A stretch of DNA of 43,540 bases. Origin: a bacterium. Its GTDB lineage: Bacteria > Bacteroidota > Bacteroidia > Flavobacteriales_D > Sanyastnellaceae. The notes under the pieces are model-generated. The model was not told the origin of the DNA. It did no database searches and saw nothing but the letters and a program-made list of their open reading frames with translations. Below are positions 1 to 6,200 of this stretch, one piece after another. Location of the stretch: assembly GCA_029979565.1 (NCBI GenBank), contig JAPOHG010000014.1, positions 1 to 43,540 on the forward strand. Reading direction: 5' to 3'. The position numbers and the translations under genes are program-made. The first letter of the stretch is position 1; each line of letters begins with the position of its first letter.

Positions 1-65
1 GTTCCGTTTGGTGTCTCGAAAGTAACCCTTCGCACCCCAAAACGGTTGCCTCGTGATGGATTTCC

Positions 66-1622
66 TTAGAGGAGGTAGTTCATCGACGAGAAGGAACTGT
101 GCCCTCCAGCGATGACCTCTTCAACCAATCCCTGCTGGTCGGCAGAACACGCGACGAGCGTGCGAATCGAGAACGATCGCAGCGCGGCTTTCACACTCAA
201 CGTGGCCACGGCGCTGTCTTTCCGGCCTGTGAAGGGCAAAGTGTCTGGACCCCTCTGGCACGTCGCGTTGATGTTGACGCGGCACACCTGGTTCACCATG
301 TGGTCGATGCATTGGCCCGCGATTTTGGGGTCGCGGGTGAAAATGCTCACTTGCTGGCCGTAGTCGCTCTCGGCGATGTCCGTCAAGACTTCCTCGAAAT
401 CCTCAAAATCCAAGACCGGGCACACAGGACCGAATTGTTCCTCTTTGAAGATCGCCGTATCACGGCTCACCGGATGAAGGATGGCCGGGAAAAAGCAATT
501 CCCATCTACTTGACCACCCCGTTGATTGACAACCCGGGCACCGGCATCTACTGCCTCGTTCACGTAATCTTGCATGTATCCCACCTTTCCCACCTCAGGC
601 AGCGGTGTAATATCTGCGTTGTCGAATGGGCTTCCCCACTCCAACGCATCCGTTGCGGCCGCGAAAGCCTGCAGGAACTCGTCGCGGATGTCTTTGTGCA
701 CATACAACACTTTCAACGCCGTACAGCGCTGGCCGTTGAAGCTCCAAGCACCCTTGACGCATTCTCTGACGGCCAAGTCGATGTCGGCATCAGGAAAAAT
801 CACCGCAGGGTTTTTTGCTTCGAGGCCCAAGACCTGTCGCACCCGGTTGGGCTTGGGGTGCTGGCTGATCAACGCGTTGCTTGACTTGCTGTTGCCGATC
901 AGTGCGAGGACGTCGATGTGGCCGGTTTGCATGATGGGCGTTGCCAACGTGCGACCGCGACCAAAAATGATGTTGACGACACCGGGCGGGAAGCTCTGAG
1001 CAAACGCCTCCAACAGTGGCGTGATGAGCAAGACACCGTATTTGGCGGGCTTGAACACGCACGTATTGCCCATCAACAGTGCCGGCAAGAGCACACAAAA
1101 CGTTTCGTTCAGCGGGTAGTTGAACGGACCCAAACAAAGCACCACGCCGATGGGTCCACGTCGAATCTGGGCGAAGGTTCCGTTGACCGACATGATGTGG
1201 CTGCCCTCGCGGTGGAGGTTTTTGTATTCATCGATGGTCTCCCGGAGGTAGGTGACCGTGCGGTCAAACTCCTTCTCTGCATCGGAGCGCTTCTTGCAAA
1301 TCTCCCACATCAACAAGTTCACTACCTCATCGCGCTTCGGCACCATCAGTTCGATGAATTTCTCCATGGCTGCGATGCGGTCCGCCGCCGGAGCCGTTGG
1401 CCAAGCACCTCGGCCGTGGTCGTAGGCAGACTTGGCGGCCTCTAAAGCCTTCATTCCCTCTTCACTGGGCAGGTCCGGGGTAGAACCCAGCAAAATGGGT
1501 TCGCCTTGGTCGTTGGTAATCGGGCTCCACACTTGCGCCCGTGAACCGCTCCAAGCCTCGAGCTTGCCGTCAATCAAAAAATGCGAATGGTCAATGACCT
1601 TGGTTTGCTGTTGGATTGTCAT
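66..1622 (-). CDS. gapN: GapN-like NADP-dependent glyceraldehyde-3-phosphate dehydrogenase (aldehyde dehydrogenase superfamily)
   Basis: Cytoplasmic aldehyde dehydrogenase of about 518 aa, the usual length for the superfamily. GapN enzymes oxidise glyceraldehyde-3-phosphate to 3-phosphoglycerate with NADP and make no ATP. The catalytic cysteine is C300 in the motif FNGQRCTA. The substrate- and cofactor-binding core is intact (GPFNYPLNE near residue 165, then FKPAKYG). The general-base region is odd: the usual E-L-G-G reads G-L-E-A (residues 266-269), so the glutamate lies two residues late. I chose the ATG at 1622 (MTIQQQ); an in-frame ATG at 1649 would add nine residues. The gene is divergent from the YeeE pair. 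Superfamily is certain; GapN rather than another aldehyde dehydrogenase is likely from overall sequence feel. Confidence 0.8.
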   Translation of the reverse strand: MTIQQQTKVIDHSHFLIDGKLEAWSGSRAQVWSPITNDQGEPILLGSTPDLPSEEGMKALEAAKSAYDHGRGAWPTAPAADRIAAMEKFIELMVPKRDEVVNLLMWEICKKRSDAEKEFDRTVTYLRETIDEYKNLHREGSHIMSVNGTFAQIRRGPIGVVLCLGPFNYPLNETFCVLLPALLMGNTCVFKPAKYGVLLITPLLEAFAQSFPPGVVNIIFGRGRTLATPIMQTGHIDVLALIGNSKSSNALISQHPKPNRVRQVLGLEAKNPAVIFPDADIDLAVRECVKGAWSFNGQRCTALKVLYVHKDIRDEFLQAFAAATDALEWGSPFDNADITPLPEVGKVGYMQDYVNEAVDAGARVVNQRGGQVDGNCFFPAILHPVSRDTAIFKEEQFGPVCPVLDFEDFEEVLTDIAESDYGQQVSIFTRDPKIAGQCIDHMVNQVCRVNINATCQRGPDTLPFTGRKDSAVATLSVKAALRSFSIRTLVACSADQQGLVEEVIAGGHSSFSSMNYLL

Positions 1623-1786
1623 AGAAGTGATAACCAAGGATTTAATCATTTGTTTCCAATCGCCTCATGCGCGGGCGTGAGCAGCATGAAATTCAATATG
1701 AAAATCTCCATTGGTCGTGAATCAAAAATTGACAGGATGTGCAACAAGTCACACGGCAAGTCCTCAAGCACCCCTATTTTTGGGCC

Positions 1787-2356
1787 ATGTCAGAATTCAT
1801 TCAATGGATCAGCCAACCGTGGCCGTGGTACGTGGCCGGACCGGTCATCGGACTGATGGTACCGCTGCACTTGATTTTCCTTAACCGCACCTTCGGCATG
1901 AGCTCGTCATTTAGACACATGTGTGCCGCCGTCGTCCCCAACAATTTGGACTTCCTGAAATACGATTGGAAAAGCGAATCGTGGAATTTGGTTATGGTGG
2001 CGGGCGTGCTCATCGGCGCCTTCATCGCCAGTGCGTTTTTGGCGTCGGATGCACCCATCGTTCTTAGCGAATCGGCCATCCTCCGGTTGAAGGGATTCGG
2101 CATCACCAATTTCTCCGGACAGCACCCGGCTGAACTCTTCAGCTGGTCATCGCTCAGCAACTGGCAAAGCCTGCTCTTTGTCATCGGCGGAGGGTTCCTT
2201 GTTGGTTTCGGGACGCGTTATGCCGGCGGGTGCACCTCGGGCCATGCCATCATGGGCATGAGCCATTTTCAATTGCCCTCCTTGGTGGCGGTGCTTGGCT
2301 TTTTTACCGGCGGCCTCATCACGTCCTGGATTTTGTTGCCCCTCATTCTCGCTTGA
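1787..2356 (+). CDS. YeeE/YedE family sulfur-compound transporter, first half
   Basis: Integral membrane protein of about 189 aa with four to five hydrophobic segments. It carries the YeeE/YedE signature GTRYAGGCTSGH with conserved Cys149, which in characterised family members lines the thiosulfate path. In many Bacteroidota the transporter is split into two adjacent genes, and the partner starts 10 bp downstream. Likely role is import of thiosulfate or a related reduced sulfur compound. The ATG at 1787 (MSEFIQW) is preferred; an in-frame ATG at 1739 would add 16 residues that do not look like a membrane-protein N-terminus. A TAnnTTTG-like octamer at 1775-1782 is too close to this ATG to be trusted as a promoter. 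Confidence 0.85.
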   Translation: MSEFIQWISQPWPWYVAGPVIGLMVPLHLIFLNRTFGMSSSFRHMCAAVVPNNLDFLKYDWKSESWNLVMVAGVLIGAFIASAFLASDAPIVLSESAILRLKGFGITNFSGQHPAELFSWSSLSNWQSLLFVIGGGFLVGFGTRYAGGCTSGHAIMGMSHFQLPSLVAVLGFFTGGLITSWILLPLILA

Positions 2357-2366
2357 TCCCTGAACC

Positions 2367-2780
2367 ATGAGAAATTTCCTCGCCCTCCTCATTGGCATCT
2401 TCCTCGGCATCATTTTCATGAAAGCCGAAGTCCTCTCTTGGTTCCGTATTCAGGAGATGTTTGCCTTCCAAAGTTTTCACATGTACGGCATCATTGGCAG
2501 TGCGATTGCCGTTGGAGCACTGAGCGTTTGGATCATCCGCAAGGCCGAAGCCAAAAGCATCGAAGGCAATCGGATTGAACTCAACGATAAAGCCCCCAAC
2601 TACAAGTCGGCCTACATCGGCGGCACCATTTTCGGTCTTGGATGGGCCATGACCGGTGCGTGCCCCGGTCCCATGTATGCGTTGGTCGGAAGCGGAACGA
2701 CCGTGTTCCTCATCTCCATCGTGATGGGCATTTTGGGGGTGCTCGCCTACGCTTCGTTGCGTTCAAAACTGCCGCACTAG
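2367..2780 (+). CDS. YeeE/YedE family sulfur-compound transporter, second half (DUF6691 type)
   Basis: Membrane protein of 137 aa with about four hydrophobic segments. It has the second YeeE-type signature, GWAMTGACPGP, with Cys99, matching the first-half motif in the preceding gene. The two halves together would form one complete YeeE-like channel for reduced sulfur. It lies 10 bp after the first half and its stop is one base before the GTG of the next gene, so all three are probably one transcript. A rhodanese (5024-5338) lies nearby and could use the imported sulfur, though it is not in the same operon. Confidence 0.85.
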   Translation: MRNFLALLIGIFLGIIFMKAEVLSWFRIQEMFAFQSFHMYGIIGSAIAVGALSVWIIRKAEAKSIEGNRIELNDKAPNYKSAYIGGTIFGLGWAMTGACPGPMYALVGSGTTVFLISIVMGILGVLAYASLRSKLPH

Positions 2781-2781
2781 C

Positions 2782-3984
2782 GTGGTGAAAGCAGCTGTCA
2801 TTGGCGGAGGCGCTGCTGGTTTTTTTGCTGCGTTATCCATTCGACAGCATCATCCGCAGGCGGCCATCGCGTTGTTTGAAAAGTCGAACAAGGTCTTAGC
2901 CAAAGTAAAAGTCAGTGGTGGCGGTCGGTGCAACGTCACCAACGCCACCTTCTCTGCCAGCGGCTTGTCCAAGTGTTATCCGCGGGGCGGCAAATCCCTC
3001 AAAAAAGCATTCGATCAATTCCAGACCGAGGACACCGTCAAGTGGTTCGAAGCGCGCGGCGTCCGTCTTCACACCGAAGAAGACGGCCGCATGTTCCCAA
3101 CGACCAACAACTCGCAAACCATTGTGGATTGCCTGACGCGAGCAGCTGCAGATGACGGCATCGCGGTGCGCATGCAAACGCCTGTGAAGCAGTTGAATCC
3201 TTCACCAAGTGGTTGGATGGTCAACGACGAGCTCTTCGATTGTGTCGTGGTCGCTACCGGCGGGAGTCCCACGCCCAAGGGATTTGATTGGCTCCGAGCT
3301 CTCGGACATCGCATTGCTGAACCTGTTCCTTCGCTCTTCACATTCAACATGCCCGGCAATTCCATCACCGAGTTGATGGGAGTCGTTGTGCCCCGTGCCA
3401 TTGCCCGGGTGCAAGGGACCAAATTATCCGAGGAGGGGCCCATCCTGATTACCCATTGGGGCATGAGCGGCCCCGGCATTTTAAAGCTTTCCGCATGGGG
3501 AGCGCGGGAATTGGCGAACCGCGATTACAACTTCACCGCCCAAATCAATTGGATTGGTGAACCCAATGAGGACAACGCCCGTCATGCATTGGATCAGGCA
3601 TTGCCCGATATCCGCAAGAAAAAACTGGGAAACGCATGTCCTTGGGACCTTCCTCGAAAATTCTGGGCCTACCCCCTCGATCGATGGGGTTGCGACGCCA
3701 CCCAACCAGGGATGGACTTGAGAAAAAAGGACCGCAACCGCCTGCTCAACACCCTCCTCAATGACGCCCATGAAGTCAGGGGGAAAACAACGTTCAAGGA
3801 AGAATTCGTGACCTGCGGCGGTGTGGAACTCAGCGAAGTCAATTTTCACACCATGGAAAGCCGCATCGTGCCCGGCTTGTACTTCGCAGGAGAAGTCCTC
3901 GACGTTGATGGCATCACCGGTGGATTCAATTTCCAAGCCGCCTGGTCGACGGGGTTTGTTGCTGGGCAGCTGAAGGGCCGCTGA
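2782..3984 (+). CDS. BaiN/YhiN family NAD(P)/FAD-dependent oxidoreductase (HI0933-like flavoprotein)
   Basis: Flavoprotein of 400 aa, full length for the HI0933/YhiN family. The N-terminal Rossmann motif GGGAAG starts at residue 8, followed by SGGGRCNVTN, the family hallmark. The C-terminal FAD-binding segment reads FAGEVLDVDGITGGFN. The family's physiological substrate is not well settled; the gut homologue BaiN acts on steroid acids. Two consecutive GTG codons (2782 and 2785) are the only near starts; translation is probably coupled to the upstream YeeE-like gene, which ends at 2780. Family assignment is firm; substrate is unknown. Confidence 0.85.
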   Translation: MVKAAVIGGGAAGFFAALSIRQHHPQAAIALFEKSNKVLAKVKVSGGGRCNVTNATFSASGLSKCYPRGGKSLKKAFDQFQTEDTVKWFEARGVRLHTEEDGRMFPTTNNSQTIVDCLTRAAADDGIAVRMQTPVKQLNPSPSGWMVNDELFDCVVVATGGSPTPKGFDWLRALGHRIAEPVPSLFTFNMPGNSITELMGVVVPRAIARVQGTKLSEEGPILITHWGMSGPGILKLSAWGARELANRDYNFTAQINWIGEPNEDNARHALDQALPDIRKKKLGNACPWDLPRKFWAYPLDRWGCDATQPGMDLRKKDRNRLLNTLLNDAHEVRGKTTFKEEFVTCGGVELSEVNFHTMESRIVPGLYFAGEVLDVDGITGGFNFQAAWSTGFVAGQLKGR

Positions 3985-4022
3985 AGGGCTTTTGTCTATT
4001 TTCGTGACAAACCCTTACCTCC

Positions 4023-4112
4023 ATGAAAAAACCAATCGTATACACCCTCGTGGGCGGACTGATTTTGTTCGTTTGGCAGTTTTTTCTTTTGCCGCGCACT
4101 AAACCAATTGCA
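4023..4112 (+). pseudogene. Possible remnant of a membrane-protein gene N-terminus
   Basis: An ATG at 4023 opens a frame encoding a start like MKKPIVYTLVGGLILF, with one strong membrane helix. It runs straight into the in-frame lipoprotein start at 4113. That kind of N-terminus is typical of small Bacteroidota integral membrane proteins rather than of a lipoprotein leader. Either it is a truncated gene stub whose end was replaced by the lipoprotein, or it is a long leader of the same protein. The lipobox downstream argues that translation of the functional product starts at 4113. Confidence 0.3.
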
Positions 4113-4418
4113 ATGAAATTAAACGTGCTCGCACTTACAGCGATCTGCATGCTCGGATTGTCAGCTTGCCAAAACGACATCCTCGAATGCGACAACAAGG
4201 CGACCATTGTCATCGTCAATAACACCGTATGCACGCCTGAAATCTTGGTTAACGGCGACCTGTTCTTGGAGATGAATCCGCTAGACTCGGTGGAGTACGC
4301 TGCAGACGCTGGTACCTACAACTTGCGCGCGAGAATGGCCGTGATCTCAGTCTGTGTTGATTCAGAAGAGACGATTGCCACCGAGTGTGGTGAAACGTAC
4401 CGATTCGAAGTCAATTAA
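4113..4418 (+). CDS. Small secreted lipoprotein of unknown function
   Basis: About 101 aa starting MKLNVLALTAIC. The signal peptide ends in a clear lipobox, LSAC, so the mature protein should be a lipid-anchored cell-envelope protein of about 80 residues. The mature part contains five to six cysteines after the lipid-anchored one and alternating hydrophobic strands, suggesting a small disulfide-bonded beta domain. I do not recognise a family. An in-frame upstream ATG at 4023 would put a second membrane helix before the lipobox, which makes little sense for lipoprotein export. A strong intrinsic terminator follows 19 bp after the stop. Confidence 0.65.
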   Translation: MKLNVLALTAICMLGLSACQNDILECDNKATIVIVNNTVCTPEILVNGDLFLEMNPLDSVEYAADAGTYNLRARMAVISVCVDSEETIATECGETYRFEVN

Positions 4419-4437
4419 ACCAAAAGGAACCCGCTCG

Positions 4438-4465
4438 AAAAAGCCCGGCCTTTCGGGCTTTTTTT
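4438..4465 (+). terminator. Intrinsic terminator after the small lipoprotein gene
   Basis: A-tract, then stem GCCCG (4443-4447) pairing with CGGGC (4454-4458), followed by seven T (4459-4465). The flanking A and T runs extend the stem. It could act in both directions but serves the plus-strand gene ending at 4418. Confidence 0.85.
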
Positions 4466-4484
4466 ATTGCCTTAGTTTAGCTGC

Positions 4485-4724
4485 ATGGCTTGGAACGAAA
4501 CCCCTGCGCGCTTGGAGCGCGAATTTCAATTTGTTGACTTTCGGACGGCCATGGCCTTTCTCAACCGCGTGGCCGAGGTGGCCGAGGCGCAAGGACACCA
4601 TCCCGAAATCTTCAACGTGTACGGAAGGGTGCGGCTTACGTTGACCACCCACGACGCCGGCAATACGGTCACGGACAAAGACCACAGACTTGCTGCCGCC
4701 ATCGACGCTGTGGTCGACGCTTAA
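4485..4724 (+). CDS. phhB: 4a-hydroxytetrahydrobiopterin dehydratase (pterin-4a-carbinolamine dehydratase)
   Basis: Small protein of 79 aa with the family's diagnostic EAQGHHPEI followed by LTTHDAG and a D-x-x-LA motif, the pterin-binding histidines being in HHP and THD. The enzyme dehydrates the 4a-carbinolamine form of tetrahydropterin made by aromatic amino-acid hydroxylases, and homologues also help molybdopterin or pterin recycling. It is slightly shorter at the N-terminus than typical members. Its stop overlaps the stop of the convergent minus-strand gene by 4 bp. No aromatic hydroxylase gene is present in this window. Confidence 0.88.
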   Translation: MAWNETPARLEREFQFVDFRTAMAFLNRVAEVAEAQGHHPEIFNVYGRVRLTLTTHDAGNTVTDKDHRLAAAIDAVVDA

Positions 4725-4957
4725 GACGCGCTGTTTGCCCGGTCTATGTGCACGCGGTACCGCACGGCATCGCCAAAAAAGGCCAACCCGACCATGAACA
4801 CCACCAGCCCAGCTGTTCCCTCCCCCGCCCAAACGCACCAATCGGCGTCATTCAACCGATGCGCCAACGCATCCAATGTGACGGACAATCCCGTCCCGAT
4901 CAAGGTGCAACCGATGGCCCCGCAGCGAAACCAAAGCTTCCGGTACTTCTTTTCCAT
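4721..4957 (-). CDS. Small two-helix membrane protein, unknown function
   Basis: 78 aa beginning MEKKYRKLWFRCGAIG, with two hydrophobic segments (about residues 12-30 and 45-62) separated by a short polar loop. The positive N-terminus suggests the N-terminus is inside. I do not recognise a family. It converges on the pterin dehydratase gene, sharing the last four bases. Codon use is GC-rich like its neighbours, which supports a real gene; overlap with plus-strand shadow frames lowers certainty. Confidence 0.55.
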   Translation of the reverse strand: MEKKYRKLWFRCGAIGCTLIGTGLSVTLDALAHRLNDADWCVWAGEGTAGLVVFMVGLAFFGDAVRYRVHIDRANSAS

Positions 4958-5023
4958 GGGGCAAGGTAGCGCAGCCGAGGGCTGTCCGCTGGGCTCGGAG
5001 GTAATCTTGTTAACTTGATCCTC

Positions 5024-5338
5024 ATGTTCTATTCTCCCAAAAGCGACTTATCGCCCCAAGAATTCAAGGCCCAACTGGAAGCAACCAATGGCACGGTGAT
5101 CGATTGCCGCACCGCTGGCGAATGTGCTTTGGGGACTTGGCCCGACGCACAACAATTGGACTGGCTCAAAGGCGAAATCCACCAAGCCATCGATGGACTT
5201 GACAAGTCGGGCACCTACTTCCTGTATTGCAAATCGGGCGGACGATCCGGTCAAGCCGCACGATTCATGAAAGCCCATGGCTTCAGCGAAGTGTACAACG
5301 TAGGTGGCTACCAATCCATCGAGAGCCAGGCACAATGA
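5024..5338 (+). CDS. Single-domain rhodanese-like sulfurtransferase
   Basis: About 104 aa, one rhodanese domain. The active-site loop is CKSGGRSG with catalytic Cys69, and the usual IDCRTAGE substrate-loop motif is near residue 28. Such proteins move sulfane sulfur as a cysteine persulfide in the cytoplasm or periplasm; no signal peptide is seen. The ATG at 5024 is chosen over a TTG at 5015. It sits alone, followed by a strong terminator, but its function fits the YeeE-type sulfur importer about 2.5 kb upstream. Confidence 0.85.
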   Translation: MFYSPKSDLSPQEFKAQLEATNGTVIDCRTAGECALGTWPDAQQLDWLKGEIHQAIDGLDKSGTYFLYCKSGGRSGQAARFMKAHGFSEVYNVGGYQSIESQAQ

Positions 5339-5357
5339 ACCCCTGGTTCAGAACATA

Positions 5358-5387
5358 AAAAAAGGGAGGCTCGTTGCCTCCCTTTTT
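5358..5387 (+). terminator. Bidirectional intrinsic terminator
   Basis: Perfect 7-bp stem GGGAGGC (5364-5370) and GCCTCCC (5376-5382) with a 5-base loop, an A-run on the left and a T-run on the right. It lies between the convergent rhodanese and DUF4625 lipoprotein genes and should serve both. Confidence 0.88.
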
Positions 5388-5405
5388 CGTTTGGTTCTGA
5401 AAGTG

Positions 5406-6200
5406 TTACTCCACCTCCACGTGGAATCCAGTTTCCATGGCATTGCCCAAGGCATCCGTAGCCTTCATTTCGAAATGGCATTCGCCGCTGACGCTGGCAG
5501 GGACATCGACTTCGACGTCGAAGACCACCTCCATGGCATCTCCTGTGGCCAAGTCCATTTCCCACAGCACCGTTTCCGTCGCCTCCTCGACCAATTCCAA
5601 GGACGCCGTGGCCACACCGTCGCTATCAGCAACGCTACCAGATACGCCTACGGATGAGCCGGGAGCCCAAACAGGTTCGCCATCCCACGCGTTAGGATCT
5701 GCACCATTGACGGTGGTCAGCGTGAAAGCAGGCAGGTGATCGTTTTCAATGTGGAGCTGGGTCACCACATCCTGGGCGGCGTTCCCTTCCGCATCAACCA
5801 ACGATACGACGACATCCCACACCCCGCGTGAGGTCAGGGGGATATCGAGGGTTACAGCGGCCGTGGCTGATGTGCCGTCGAGGGATTGCAACTCGAGCAC
5901 TTCCCAGTCGGTACCGCTGTGCAAGATCAGCCCCTCCTCTTCTTCGCCCTCTTCGTGGGCGTGATCGGCGGCATTGTGGATGTCCCATCGGACTTCGCTC
6001 AACCCTTCGTTGTCGCAAAAGGTGTCCTCGATGGTGAGGATGGTGCCCGCCTCGGCTTCTATTTCATCGACCAACACGCTGTTGGCGGTGTCTTCCGATG
6101 TGCAAACTGTCGGGGCTTCAACATCGGTTTCCTGGCAGGAGGTCAGCATCAAAACGGCCGCACCAAACGCTGCTGCAGGGGTGAATTTATTTGTTGTCAT
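5406..6200 (-). CDS. DUF4625-like lipoprotein with His/acid-rich segment, partner of the TonB receptor
   Basis: 264 aa. The signal peptide ends at a lipobox (LTSC, Cys22), so it is probably an outer-membrane or surface lipoprotein. Two or three Ig-like beta domains follow, resembling the DUF4625 family. A metal-binding-looking stretch, DHAHEEGEEEE, lies near residues 79-89. The start overlaps the end of the upstream TonB receptor gene by 14 bp, so the two are translationally coupled. Together with the His-rich small protein at the head of the operon, this suggests capture of a transition metal such as zinc at the cell surface. Domain call is moderately sure; metal role is inference. Confidence 0.7.
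   Translation of the reverse strand: MTTNKFTPAAAFGAAVLMLTSCQETDVEAPTVCTSEDTANSVLVDEIEAEAGTILTIEDTFCDNEGLSEVRWDIHNAADHAHEEGEEEEGLILHSGTDWEVLELQSLDGTSATAAVTLDIPLTSRGVWDVVVSLVDAEGNAAQDVVTQLHIENDHLPAFTLTTVNGADPNAWDGEPVWAPGSSVGVSGSVADSDGVATASLELVEEATETVLWEMDLATGDAMEVVFDVEVDVPASVSGECHFEMKATDALGNAMETGFHVEVE

Noticed and set aside
5-46. Imperfect CCGTTTGG / CCAAAACGG inverted repeat downstream of gapN
   Set aside because: Long loop, bulged stem and no T-run; not a convincing terminator. Nothing else is seen in 1-65.
1775-1782. TATTTTTG as a promoter for the YeeE pair
   Set aside because: It is only four bases before the chosen ATG and has no -33 partner, so probably chance.
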